A stretch of 64,000 nt of DNA. Source: Alphaproteobacteria bacterium. Lineage in GTDB: Bacteria; Pseudomonadota; Gammaproteobacteria; Burkholderiales; Burkholderiaceae_C. The stretch covers positions 59,410 through 123,409 of the forward strand of contig JASGCM010000010.1 in NCBI GenBank assembly GCA_030054175.1, read 5' to 3'. The position numbers were made by a program, and so were the translations under genes. A model generated the notes under the pieces. That model made no database searches, had not been told where the DNA came from, and worked only from the letters and a program-made list of their open reading frames with translations. Shown here piece by piece: positions 24,172 through 33,207 of the stretch (position 1 is the stretch's first letter; each line of letters begins with the position of its first letter).

Positions 24172-25425
24172 TTATTGCAACAGATCGCGCAACGCCCTGG
24201 CCATCACCTGGGTGGCCCGGCGCAGGTCTTGCAAATCCAGTCGTTCGTCGGCGCGCTTGGCGTGGCTTTCGAGCACGGTGCGCGGGCCAGCGCCATAGAT
24301 CACGCCCGGAATGCCGCGCTCGACATACAGGCGCACGTCCGTGTAGAGCGGTGTGCCCAGGGCTGGAATCGGTTCACCGAACTTGGCTTCGGCATGGGTT
24401 TGCAGGGCTTGCACCAGCGGGCGGTTGCCCTCTAGCGGCGCCATGGCATTGGCCAACAAAATGCGACGCACCTCCACCTGCAGCGTCTTGCCCCCACGCG
24501 GTGGAGCGAACGAGGCCGCCGCCTGCTCGATGGTGGCGCGCAACGCGGCCTCCACTTCGGCCGGGTTCTCTTCGGGAATCATGCGGCGGTCCAGTTTGAA
24601 GACCACCTTGCCGGGCATCACGTTGGTGTTGGTGCCGCCACTGATCTGGCCCACATTCAAATACGGGTGGTTGATGCCCTCGACCTTCGAGCTGACCTTC
24701 AGGTAGTCGGCATTCAATGGGTACAGGGCTTGCAAAATATGTGTCGCGCCTTGCAAGGCGTCAATGCCACTGTCGGGAATGGCGGCGTGCGCCATCTCGC
24801 CTTGCACCGTCACCTCCAATTGCAAACAACCGTTGTGCGCCGTCACCACCTGATACGAGAACCCGGCGGCGACCATCAGGTCAGGCCGGGTCAGACCTTT
24901 TGACAGCAACCAGCCCGGACCCAGATCACCACCGAATTCCTCGTCGTAGGTGAAATGCAATTCCAATTGCCCGCGCTTGGGCTTGGCCACCGCTTCGAGC
25001 GCGCGCAGGGCAAAGGTGAAGGTGGTGAAATCGCACTTGCTCACGGCCGTGGCGCGACCGTAAATTTTGCCGTCGACAATCTCGCCGCCATAGGGGTCGT
25101 GCGTCCAGCCTTCACCCGGGGGCACCACATCGCCATGAGCATTGAGCGCGATGGTGCGACCGCCGTCGCCATAGTGGCGGCGCACGATCAGGTTGGTGAT
25201 GCTCTCCAGACCATGCTCGCGTACCACATCGGCGGGCACCGGATGCTTCTCGGCACTCAGACCAAAGCCTTGCAACAACTCGGCGGTGCGATCAGCGTGA
25301 GGGGCATTGTTGCCAGGCGGGGTGTCGGTGGGCACGCGCACCAGATCTTGCAAAAACTTGACCTGCTCATCAAAGTGCTGATCGATCCAGGCGTCGAGTT
25401 GGGCATAAGCAGTGGCTTGGCTCAT
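24172..25425 (-). CDS. M20-family metallohydrolase (ArgE/DapE/ACY1-type)
   Basis: 417 residues. Metal ligands and catalytic residues are visible: NAHGDVVPPGEGW, then the KCD bridging Asp region, TYDEEFGGD with the catalytic Glu pair, the dimerisation-domain VTVQGEMAHAAIP, and late DVRLYVERGIPGVIYGAG ending in ESHAKRADE. The enzyme hydrolyses an N-acyl or N-carbamoyl amino acid-like amide. Its start overlaps the stop of the fused OHCU decarboxylase gene by ATGA, so it probably serves the purine pathway, for example on a ureido compound, but the substrate is inference. Confidence 0.82.
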   Translation of the reverse strand: MSQATAYAQLDAWIDQHFDEQVKFLQDLVRVPTDTPPGNNAPHADRTAELLQGFGLSAEKHPVPADVVREHGLESITNLIVRRHYGDGGRTIALNAHGDVVPPGEGWTHDPYGGEIVDGKIYGRATAVSKCDFTTFTFALRALEAVAKPKRGQLELHFTYDEEFGGDLGPGWLLSKGLTRPDLMVAAGFSYQVVTAHNGCLQLEVTVQGEMAHAAIPDSGIDALQGATHILQALYPLNADYLKVSSKVEGINHPYLNVGQISGGTNTNVMPGKVVFKLDRRMIPEENPAEVEAALRATIEQAAASFAPPRGGKTLQVEVRRILLANAMAPLEGNRPLVQALQTHAEAKFGEPIPALGTPLYTDVRLYVERGIPGVIYGAGPRTVLESHAKRADERLDLQDLRRATQVMARALRDLLQ

Positions 25426-27203
25426 GGGGTTTCACTTTCCTGTTGTTGCAAGACATGGGTAAAAGCGTCTACCGCCAGCTGCATGTCGTCACTGGTGGTC
25501 GATTCAAGGGGGTTGTGGCTGATGCCAGCGTTCTCGCCGCGCACGAACAGCATGGCTTGGGGCATCACTTCATGCAGCTTCATGGCATCGTGACCAGCCC
25601 CGCTGGGCAGCCGATACAGCGGAACGCCCAAGTGGTCCAGGGCCCGCTCCCATCGGCCTTGCCAAGCCCGATGGCTGGGGGCAGCGGCGGCGCGCATGGT
25701 CTCCTCGCGGGTACAACGCACGCCCCGACGCTGACAGATCGCTTCCAATTCGGCCAGCACATCGCGCTCGAGTGCGTCGCGCTGTCCGTCAGTGGGCGCG
25801 CGCAGGTCCAGGCTGAACGCACAGCGGCCCGGCACCACATTGATCGATCCATGGGGCACTTGCCACTGTCCGATGGTGGCCACGCTGTCGCCGTCGCTCG
25901 CTGCACGCCGCTCCATGTACAGGGCCAATTCGGCCACGGCGCAGGCGGCATCGCGGCGCCGATCCATGGGGGTAGTGCCGGCATGACTGGCGGTGCCGAT
26001 GACCTCGCACAGGTAGCGCACGCTGCCGTTGATCGAGGTCACCACCCCCAGCGGCAGGTTCAGTTCATTGAGCACCGGGCCTTGTTCGATGTGCACTTCG
26101 ACAAAGCCCAGGTAGCGCGCAGGGTCGCGCCGGATGGCCGCGATGTCGTCGACGCACAGACCGGCATGCTGCATGGCTTGTCGCATGGTCACGCCATCGG
26201 CGTCCTTTTGCTCCAGCCACTCGGGTTTGAAGTCACCGATCAAAGCGCCCGAACCCAGAAAGGTGGCTTTGTAACGCTGGCCTTCTTCTTCGGCAAAACC
26301 GACCACCTCGATGCCAAAGGGCAAGCGCTGCCCGGCACGATGCAACTCGCGCACGCAGGCCATGGGCACGAAGATGCCCAGGCGTCCGTCGTATTTGCCG
26401 CCATTGCGCACGGTGTCGTAGTGGCTGCCGGTCAACAGGTAGCGGGCGCTGTCGGCGCCGCCCGCTGGGTGAAAGCGACCCACCACATTGCCCACGGCGT
26501 CGATGTCCACCTGGTCAAAGCCGCAGTCTTTCATCCAGTGGCTGATGCGTTGCGCGCAGGCGCGGTGCGCGTCGGTCAGGTAAGTCACCGTCAGCTGGCC
26601 TTTTTCGGCATAGCCGGGGTCGCTGTGCTGGGCCAGCTTTTCTTGCCAGTCCCACACCGCATGGCCCAAACTCGGCTCCACGCCGAATTTGTCGTTCAGG
26701 CGGATCTCAGCGATGCGGTGGATGTTGCGCAAACACTCAAGCAACTCAAATTCGGGGTGGCCGTGCAGCCGCCGCTCAAAGGCGTCGATGATTTGTGCCT
26801 TGTTCAGACCCACGCCACGCGGACCGCGCACGGCCAGGATGAATGGCCAGCCGAATTTGGCGTTGTAGTCGGCGTTCAGCTTTTGGATGCGCGCGAACTC
26901 GGCCGGCGTGCAGTCGGTCAACCCGGCTTTGGTTTGCTCGTTGGTCGACTCAGCGGTCAGCGATTGGCTCACCATCGCCTTGCCCGCCAACTCGGGGTGG
27001 GCCCGGATCAGCGCCAGTTGCGCGTCACGCCCGGCATGCTCCAGCACCTGCGTCATCGCATGCTTCAAATGCGTCAGCGAGCGAAATGGCCGCTGCGCCA
27101 GCGCCTGTTCGGAGATCCAGTCCGAGTGCTCATACAAGCCACTCAGCATCCGCGCCGCCTCTGGGGTCGGTGCGGCGTTCAGTTGTTCCAGCGTATAGGC
27201 CAT
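25422..27203 (-). CDS. Fused OHCU decarboxylase (UraD) and allantoate amidohydrolase
   Basis: 593 residues from ATG 27203; the frame runs further upstream but overlaps puuE. Residues 1-170 are UraD: catalytic His69 in RAHPEL, STNEQTKAGL at 85-94 and FGWPFILAVRG, converting OHCU to S-allantoin. Residues 176-593 are an M20-type allantoate amidohydrolase: LTGSHYDTVRNGGKYDGRLG with metal ligands, FAEEEGQRY, VHIEQGPVL and ISHNPLE near the end. Two non-consecutive steps are thus joined; the intermediate step, allantoinase, is the separate puuE gene 14 bases upstream. Similar fusions are annotated in other Burkholderiales. Confidence 0.9.
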   Translation of the reverse strand: MAYTLEQLNAAPTPEAARMLSGLYEHSDWISEQALAQRPFRSLTHLKHAMTQVLEHAGRDAQLALIRAHPELAGKAMVSQSLTAESTNEQTKAGLTDCTPAEFARIQKLNADYNAKFGWPFILAVRGPRGVGLNKAQIIDAFERRLHGHPEFELLECLRNIHRIAEIRLNDKFGVEPSLGHAVWDWQEKLAQHSDPGYAEKGQLTVTYLTDAHRACAQRISHWMKDCGFDQVDIDAVGNVVGRFHPAGGADSARYLLTGSHYDTVRNGGKYDGRLGIFVPMACVRELHRAGQRLPFGIEVVGFAEEEGQRYKATFLGSGALIGDFKPEWLEQKDADGVTMRQAMQHAGLCVDDIAAIRRDPARYLGFVEVHIEQGPVLNELNLPLGVVTSINGSVRYLCEVIGTASHAGTTPMDRRRDAACAVAELALYMERRAASDGDSVATIGQWQVPHGSINVVPGRCAFSLDLRAPTDGQRDALERDVLAELEAICQRRGVRCTREETMRAAAAPSHRAWQGRWERALDHLGVPLYRLPSGAGHDAMKLHEVMPQAMLFVRGENAGISHNPLESTTSDDMQLAVDAFTHVLQQQESETP

Positions 27204-27217
27204 GGCGGGTCCTGCGT

Positions 27218-28168
27218 TCAAGCGACAAAAGGGTGGGTGGCTTGCCAGTGGCGGGCAATGTCCAAGCGGCGCGCAACCCACACACCGGGGTGAGCGGCAA
27301 TGTGGTCCATGAAACGTTGCAAGGCGGTGATGCGCCCCGGGCGACCCAACAAGCGGCAATGCATGCCGATGCTCATCATCTTGGGTCGATCCAGGCCTTG
27401 CGGATCACCTTCGGCATACAAGGCATCGAAGCTGTCCTTCATGTACTGAAAGAAGGGGTCGGCATGCGAATAGCCTTGCGGCAAAGCGAAGCGCATGTCG
27501 TTGCAGTCCAGCGTGTAGGGCACGATCAGTTGCGGCACCACCTGGCCATCGGACTTGCGCACCTTCATCCAAAACGGCAGGTCGTCGCCGTAATAGTCGC
27601 TGTCGTAGGCGAAGCCCCCAAAATCGGCCACCAGTCGGCGCGTGTTGGGGCTGTCGCGTCCGGTGTACCAGCCCAGCGGACGTTCACCCCAGATTTGGGT
27701 CATCATGGCCATCGCCTCGGCCATGTGGGCGCGCTCGGTGGCCTCGTCGACGTTCTGATAGTGGATCCACTTCAGACCGTGACAACACAGGTCGTGGCCC
27801 AACTCTTTCAGGGCTTGCGCCATCTCGGGGTAGCGCTGAAAGGCGCTGGCGATGCCAAACACGGTCAGCGGCCAGCCGCGCTTTTCAAATTCGCGCAAGA
27901 TGCGCCAGACCCCGGCACGCGAGCCGTACTCGTAAATGCCCTCCATGCTGATGTGGCGGGCCTCGAAAGCGGCAGGGTTGAACATCTCGCTCAAAAACTG
28001 TTCGCTGGCCAAGTCACCGTGCAGCACGTTGTTCTCGCCACCCTCTTCATAGTTCAGCACAAACTGCACGGCAATGCGTGCGCCGTTCGGCCAACGGGCA
28101 TGCGGCACGTCGCGGCCATGGCCTTTCAAATCGCGCGGGTAGGGCAGGGTGCTGTCGTAATTGCTCAT
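27218..28168 (-). CDS. puuE: Allantoinase PuuE (polysaccharide-deacetylase fold)
   Basis: 316 residues. Begins with the PuuE-typical YPRDLKGHGRDVPHARWPNGARIAVQF pattern (only its shape cited), followed by NYEEGGEN, SMEGIYEYGSRAGVWR and HGLKWIHYQ. This metal-dependent enzyme hydrolyses allantoin to allantoate and is unrelated to the amidohydrolase-type AllB. It is the first gene of a three-gene operon with the UraD-amidohydrolase fusion and the M20 hydrolase. Confidence 0.9.
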   Translation of the reverse strand: MSNYDSTLPYPRDLKGHGRDVPHARWPNGARIAVQFVLNYEEGGENNVLHGDLASEQFLSEMFNPAAFEARHISMEGIYEYGSRAGVWRILREFEKRGWPLTVFGIASAFQRYPEMAQALKELGHDLCCHGLKWIHYQNVDEATERAHMAEAMAMMTQIWGERPLGWYTGRDSPNTRRLVADFGGFAYDSDYYGDDLPFWMKVRKSDGQVVPQLIVPYTLDCNDMRFALPQGYSHADPFFQYMKDSFDALYAEGDPQGLDRPKMMSIGMHCRLLGRPGRITALQRFMDHIAAHPGVWVARRLDIARHWQATHPFVA

Positions 28169-28206
28169 GGTGTACTTGTGTAGGCTGAGAGAAAAAATTG
28201 TGAGAG

Positions 28207-28817
28207 TCAGGCCAGGGCCATCGAGATGTCGTTCGAGGGCACTTTGCGGTCCAGCGTCAGGCTGCTTTCAACGTGCTGCAAATGCTCGTCCATGAGTCGC
28301 ACGGCCAGCGCCTCGTTGCCGGCCTCGATGGCCTCAATCAACGCCACGTGCTCATCGGTCGAGTGTTCGGCCGCTCGGCTGCTTTGATACATCAGAGTGA
28401 TCAGCGCACAACGCGAAATCAACTCGTTCAAAATTTGCGCCAGCACCTGATTGCCCAGCATCTGGGCCATGTGCACGTGGAAGTCGCCCAACAGCTCGGT
28501 TCGCCCGGCCACATCCCCGCGCGACACCGCATCGCGTTCTTGCCCAGTTCGAGCATGCGGCGAGTGGCGAACACCTGGCGCGCCTCATCTGCCGAGGGCG
28601 TGGCGACGAACGCGCCGCGCGCGGGTTCCATGCGGATCAACTTCTTTTGCACCAATTGAAACAGGGCTTGCCGCACCAAGTTGCGCGAGACGCCAAAGTG
28701 ATCGACCAACTTCTGTTCGGCCAGTTTGGTGCCCGGGTGCAAGCGGTGCTCGACAATGGCCCGCGTCAGGGCTTCGACAATGCTGCGGGTCGGAGTGGGG
28801 TCGTCAGAGCTGTCCAT
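28207..28817 (-). pseudogene. Broken GntR-family (FCD) regulator of the purine genes
   Basis: The N-terminal frame (28428-28817) has a normal GntR winged helix (AEQKLVDHFGVSRNLVRQALFQL) and starts the FCD domain (ARQVFATRRMLELG), then loses frame at about 28530-28550. The next frame (28207-28527 and a few codons upstream) continues the FCD domain: ERDAVSRGDVAGRTELLGDFHVHMAQML with the metal His, and a normal C-terminus. Between RRMLEL and ERDAVSRG the family normally has some 20-25 more residues, so this looks like a small deletion that also shifts frame, not a one-base error. It lies divergent to uraH and beside puuE, where a urate/allantoin-sensing repressor would be expected. Confidence 0.75.
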
Positions 28818-28874
28818 GGTGGCTTCCTGTACAACATTGGGGCGAATTCACCCCATGGCACTGGTTTTAAAAAT

Positions 28875-28882
28875 TGTATACA
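28875..28882. promoter_or_regulatory. Candidate GntR operator between the regulator and uraH
   Basis: Palindrome TGTATACA in the context ttGTATACac, close to the GntR consensus TNGTNNACNA, 33 bases before the uraH ATG. A related TGTACA lies at 28828-28833, just upstream of the regulator start, so both divergent genes may once have been controlled from here. Confidence 0.4.
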
Positions 28883-28914
28883 CTTTCAGTTGCCAAGTAA
28901 ACCTGGAGTAAAAA

Positions 28915-29268
28915 ATGGGACTCAGCACACATGTTTTGGACACCATGCACGGTTGTCCGGCCGCAGGCATGCAGGTGGCCCAGTACAAAATCGAGGGCGA
29001 GCAAGCCACCCTGGTCAAGCGGTTCCAACTCAATTCTGACGGTCGCAATCCCGACGGACCGCTATACGACAACGCCAGCCTGAGAGTAGGCACTTACCGT
29101 CTGGTCTTCGACGTGCAAGACTATTTCAAAGCCAAGGGGGTGACATTGCCTGAACCGGCCTTTCTAAACCGGGTGCCCCTGGACTTTGGCATTGCCCACA
29201 CCGACCAGCATTACCACGTGCCTTTGCTGGTCAGCCCCTGGAGTTACTCGACCTACCGGGGTTCTTGA
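28915..29268 (+). CDS. uraH: 5-hydroxyisourate hydrolase (transthyretin-like)
   Basis: 117 residues with GGAG 7 bases before the ATG. Family landmarks: LSTHVLDTMHGCPAAGM at the start with the active-site His, NSDGRNPDGPL in the middle, and the diagnostic C-terminal YRGS. The enzyme opens 5-hydroxyisourate to OHCU, the substrate of the UraD domain encoded across the divergent promoter. Confidence 0.95.
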   Translation: MGLSTHVLDTMHGCPAAGMQVAQYKIEGEQATLVKRFQLNSDGRNPDGPLYDNASLRVGTYRLVFDVQDYFKAKGVTLPEPAFLNRVPLDFGIAHTDQHYHVPLLVSPWSYSTYRGS

Positions 29269-29368
29269 AAAAAAACCGCCCAGCGACGGGGCAATTCCCT
29301 AAAATCAAGAAATTCAATTTCGACCGGGCGTCGGCCTCTGCCACGCCCCCCAACCGGTAGCCATTTCA

Positions 29369-30844
29369 ATGAAACAAGTCACCAACACCGTGCGTTTCGT
29401 GCTCGACGGGCGCATCGTTGAAGCCGTCGGCGTGCGCCGCACCACCACCGTCCTCGATCATTTGCGCGAAGAGTTGCGTCGCACCGGCACCAAAGAGGGT
29501 TGCGCCGAAGGCGACTGCGGCGCTTGCGTGGTGATGGTGGGCGAACTCAACGCCCAAGGCAATGGCATCGACTACGTGCCTGTGAACAGTTGCATCCAGT
29601 TGTTGCCCAGTTTGAACGGCAAGTCGGTCAAGACCGTCGAGAGCCTGAAAAACCCCGACGGCACCCTGCACCCGGTGCAAAAAGAAATGATCGACTGCCA
29701 TGGCTCGCAGTGCGGCTTTTGCACGCCGGGCATCGTCATGAGTCTGGTCAATCTGGTGCAAAAGAACGACTCGCCCAGCCGGCTGCAAATCACCGACGCG
29801 CTCAGCGGCAATCTGTGCCGTTGCACCGGATACAAACCCATCATCGACTCGACGCAAAAGGCCTGTCAGCACAAAGCCCAGCTCAAGGTCCAAGACGCCG
29901 CCGACGTGCCCTTGCTGAAAAAAATCGCCCCTTCCCAATCGCCCACCATCACGCTCTATGGTGAAATCCTGCTGCAACCCGTGCTGCGCACCCGCAAGGG
30001 CAATGAGTTCGTGTCCCCGGCCACATTGGCCGAGGTGGCCGACTACTTGCTCAAGCATCCGCAAACCACCTTGCTGGCCGGCAGCACCGAGATTGGTTTG
30101 CAAGTCAACAAACAATTCACCCGTCCCGAGCACATCATGTACCTGGGCAACGTGGTCGAGCTGCGCCGGGTCAGCGAAGACGCCCAAGCCTGGCGCATCG
30201 GTGCCATGGTCTCGCTTGAGCAGGTTCTGGATTTATGGCGTGACGTTTACCCCGATTTCGCCGAGGTGCTGCGCCGCTTTGGCTCGCCGCCCATCCGTTC
30301 GACCGCCACCTTGGCTGGCAACATCGCCAATGGCTCCCCCATTGGTGATTCGATGCCCTGCCTGATGGCGTTGGGGGCCACCCTGGCGCTGCGTCGTAGC
30401 GACAAAATTCGCCATGTGCCGCTCGATCAGTTCTACACCGGCCAAAAACAAAATGTCTTGCAGCCCGGTGAGTTCATCCAGGCCGTGGTGTGCCCCAAAC
30501 CCCAGCCCGGTCAGGTCTTTCGTGCACACAAGGTCTCCAAGCGCTTCGAACAAGACATCTCGGCCACCTGCGCGGCCATCAGTTACCAATTGAAAGGCGG
30601 CCGCTTGAGCGGCGTGCGCCTGGCCTACAACGGACTGGCCCCCTCTCCCTGTCGCGCCCCCCAACTCGAAGCCGTCCTGGAGGGCCGTACGCCCGGCGAA
30701 GTCACCGCTGCCGCACTGGACGCCGCCATTGCTCAATGCTTCACCGCGCGTGACGGCTTGCGCGCCACCTGGGCCTACCGCTCACTCGTGGCTCGCAACC
30801 TGGTGCTCGACTTCATCCAAGAACCATTTACCCAGGAGGCCTGA
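29369..30844 (+). CDS. xdhA: Xanthine dehydrogenase, iron-sulfur/FAD subunit
   Basis: 491 residues. Two [2Fe-2S] clusters: GCAEGDCGAC with its partner Cys in the plant-ferredoxin-type domain, and CGFCTPG plus CRCTGY in the helical domain. The FAD-binding domain follows (TTLLAGSTEIGLQVNK and TLAGNIANGSPIGD), then the CO-dehydrogenase-flavoprotein C-terminal domain. Passes electrons from the Mo subunit to NAD or another acceptor. First gene of xdhABC; the next ATG is 2 bases after the stop. Confidence 0.95.
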   Translation: MKQVTNTVRFVLDGRIVEAVGVRRTTTVLDHLREELRRTGTKEGCAEGDCGACVVMVGELNAQGNGIDYVPVNSCIQLLPSLNGKSVKTVESLKNPDGTLHPVQKEMIDCHGSQCGFCTPGIVMSLVNLVQKNDSPSRLQITDALSGNLCRCTGYKPIIDSTQKACQHKAQLKVQDAADVPLLKKIAPSQSPTITLYGEILLQPVLRTRKGNEFVSPATLAEVADYLLKHPQTTLLAGSTEIGLQVNKQFTRPEHIMYLGNVVELRRVSEDAQAWRIGAMVSLEQVLDLWRDVYPDFAEVLRRFGSPPIRSTATLAGNIANGSPIGDSMPCLMALGATLALRRSDKIRHVPLDQFYTGQKQNVLQPGEFIQAVVCPKPQPGQVFRAHKVSKRFEQDISATCAAISYQLKGGRLSGVRLAYNGLAPSPCRAPQLEAVLEGRTPGEVTAAALDAAIAQCFTARDGLRATWAYRSLVARNLVLDFIQEPFTQEA

Positions 30845-30846
30845 TC

Positions 30847-33207
30847 ATGAACGCCCCCATCGACGTCAAAAACCTCCTGCCCACCTCGGGCCTGCAACAA
30901 GGCTCCGAGATCATTCATGAGTCAGCCCACCTGCACGTGACGGGCGAGGCCGCCTACACCGACGACATCCCCGAGTTGGCCGGCACCCTGTACGCAGCCA
31001 TCATCAAATCGCCCGTGGCCCACGGCGAACTGGTGGGCGAGGGCATCGATCGCACCGCCATCATGGCCATGCATGGCGTGGTAGCGGTCTACACCGCCCG
31101 CGACATCCCTGGCGAGAACAATTGCGGCCCGATCGTGCATGACGATCCTTTCCTGGCCGATGGCAAGGTCGAGTTTGTTGGCCAAGCCGTGGCCGTGGTG
31201 GTGGCGCGTGAAATGCTCTACGCCCGCGAAGCCGCCGCCCGCGCCAAAGTCCAAGTCAAAGAATTGCCCGCCATCCTGACCATTGAAGAAGCCATGACCG
31301 CAGGCAGCTTCATCATGCCGCCCAAGGCCATCACACGCGGCGACGCAGTGGCCGCCATCGCCGCCGCGCCGCACCGCATCAAAGGCAGCGTGCGCACCGG
31401 CCAGCAAGAACAGTTCTACCTGGAAGGCCAAATCACCTATGCCGTGCCACGCGAAGACGGTCAGCTGACACTGTACTGCTCGACCCAGCACCCTGACGGT
31501 AACCAGCGCGAGGCCGCCGCCGCCCTGAACCTGAACACCAGCGACGTCGAAGTCATCTGCCGCCGCATGGGCGGGGGCTTTGGCGGCAAAGAGGGCAACG
31601 CCAGCATCTTCAGTCAAAGCGCCGCCCTGGCCGCTTTCAAACTCAAGCTCCCGGTCAAATTGCGCGTCAACCGCGACGACGACATGACCATCACCGGCAA
31701 GCGCCACGACTTCCGCATCGACTATGAAGTGGGCTTTGATGAGCGTGGCCGCATTTTGGGCGCTGACATCACCCTGATGTCGCGTTGCGGCTACAGCACC
31801 GACTACTCGGGCCCGGTGAACGACCGCGCTTGCTTGCACATCGACAACTGCTACCACATCCCGGCGCTCAAACTCATCAGCCACCGCTGTAAAACCCACA
31901 CCCAAAGCGCCACCGCCTTCCGTGGCTTTGGCGGCCCGCAGGGCATGGTTGGCATCGAGAGCGTGATCGAGGACATTGCCGACACCCTGGGCAAAGACCC
32001 CCTTGAGGTTCGCAAGCTCAACCTTTATCAAGACCCGGCGGTCAGCGGCACCCCCGACACCATGACCACCCAGTACAACCAGTTGATCGAAGACTGGGTG
32101 GGTGACAAAGTCATCACACAGCTCGAAGCCGAGTCCCGCTACGCCCAGCGTCGTACCCAGGTCTCCGCCTTCAACGCCAAGCACAACCGACGCAAGCGCG
32201 GCCTGGCCCTGGTGCCGCTGAAGTTCGGCATCAGCTTCACCGCCACCCACCTCAACCAGGGCGGCGCGCTGTTGGTCATCTACATGGACGGCTCGGTCAG
32301 CGTCAACCATGGCGGCACCGAAATGGGTCAAGGCCTCAACACCAAGATGGCGCAGGTTTGCGCCGACGGCTTGGGCATCGGCGTTGAGCGTGTGCGCGTC
32401 ACCGCCACCGATTCGCAGAAAGTCCCCAACGCATCGGCCACCTCGGCTTCCAGCGGCGCCGACATCAACGGTGCGGCCATCATGAACGCCACCGCTCAAA
32501 TGCGTGAGCGCCTCAAGCCCGTCGCAGCCCGCTTATTGGGTTGTGACGCCGAGGCCGTCACCTTCGCCGACAACGCGGCCCATGGCGGCGGCAAGTCGGT
32601 GGCCTGGCCTGACCTGACCAAACAGGCGTGGCTCGATCGCGTGGGCCTGTCGGTCACGGGCTTTTACATGACGCCCGAAATCAAATACGACTTCACCACC
32701 CTCAATGGTCGCGCCTTCTACTACTACTGTTACGGCGCTGCCGTGACCGAAGTCGAGATCGACACCTCCACCGGCGAGTGGTGGCTGCGCGGCGTCGACA
32801 TCGTTCACGATGTCGGCCAAAGCATCAACCCGGCCATCGACCGCGGTCAGATCGAAGGTGCTTATGTTCAGGGCATGGGCTGGCTCACCATGGAAGAATG
32901 CATTTGGGACAAGAAGGGCAAATTGCTCACCCACGGACCGAGCACCTACAAGATCCCGGTCGCAGGCGACGTGCCCGAGCATTTCAACGTCAGCTTGTTC
33001 GACAACCAGAACCTCAAGCCCACGCCGTTCCGCAGCAAGGCCACTGGCGAGCCCCCTCTGATGTTGGCCTTGTCCAGCTTCTTTGCCCTGCGTGATGCGG
33101 TGGGCGCAGTCGCCGACCATGCTGCGGTGGTCAGTCTGGACGCACCCGCCACGCCCGAGCGCATCTTGCTGGCTTGTGAGCGCGCCAAGGCCGCCCGCGC
33201 CAATTGA
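30847..33207 (+). CDS. xdhB: Xanthine dehydrogenase, molybdopterin subunit
   Basis: 786 residues. Shows the family's aldehyde-oxidase/xanthine-dehydrogenase domains: HVTGEAAYTDDIPE at the start, EQFYLEGQ (substrate Gln/Glu region), RRMGGGFGGKE, TAFRGFGGPQG with the conserved Arg, NHGGTEMGQGLNTK, and KATGEPPLML near the end with the catalytic Glu. It binds Mo-pterin cytosine or Mo-pterin and oxidises hypoxanthine and xanthine to urate together with XdhA. Confidence 0.95.
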   Translation: MNAPIDVKNLLPTSGLQQGSEIIHESAHLHVTGEAAYTDDIPELAGTLYAAIIKSPVAHGELVGEGIDRTAIMAMHGVVAVYTARDIPGENNCGPIVHDDPFLADGKVEFVGQAVAVVVAREMLYAREAAARAKVQVKELPAILTIEEAMTAGSFIMPPKAITRGDAVAAIAAAPHRIKGSVRTGQQEQFYLEGQITYAVPREDGQLTLYCSTQHPDGNQREAAAALNLNTSDVEVICRRMGGGFGGKEGNASIFSQSAALAAFKLKLPVKLRVNRDDDMTITGKRHDFRIDYEVGFDERGRILGADITLMSRCGYSTDYSGPVNDRACLHIDNCYHIPALKLISHRCKTHTQSATAFRGFGGPQGMVGIESVIEDIADTLGKDPLEVRKLNLYQDPAVSGTPDTMTTQYNQLIEDWVGDKVITQLEAESRYAQRRTQVSAFNAKHNRRKRGLALVPLKFGISFTATHLNQGGALLVIYMDGSVSVNHGGTEMGQGLNTKMAQVCADGLGIGVERVRVTATDSQKVPNASATSASSGADINGAAIMNATAQMRERLKPVAARLLGCDAEAVTFADNAAHGGGKSVAWPDLTKQAWLDRVGLSVTGFYMTPEIKYDFTTLNGRAFYYYCYGAAVTEVEIDTSTGEWWLRGVDIVHDVGQSINPAIDRGQIEGAYVQGMGWLTMEECIWDKKGKLLTHGPSTYKIPVAGDVPEHFNVSLFDNQNLKPTPFRSKATGEPPLMLALSSFFALRDAVGAVADHAAVVSLDAPATPERILLACERAKAARAN

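Noticed and set aside
25443..27293. 616-codon plus-strand frame opposite the UraD-amidohydrolase fusion
   Set aside because: Shadow of a high-GC gene; its composition (His/Gln/Val-rich, no motif) is typical of antisense frames, while the minus-strand frame has full enzyme motifs.
30922..32499. 525-codon minus-strand frame opposite xdhB
   Set aside because: Antisense artefact of strong codon bias; Gly/Ala/Val/His-rich with no family motif.
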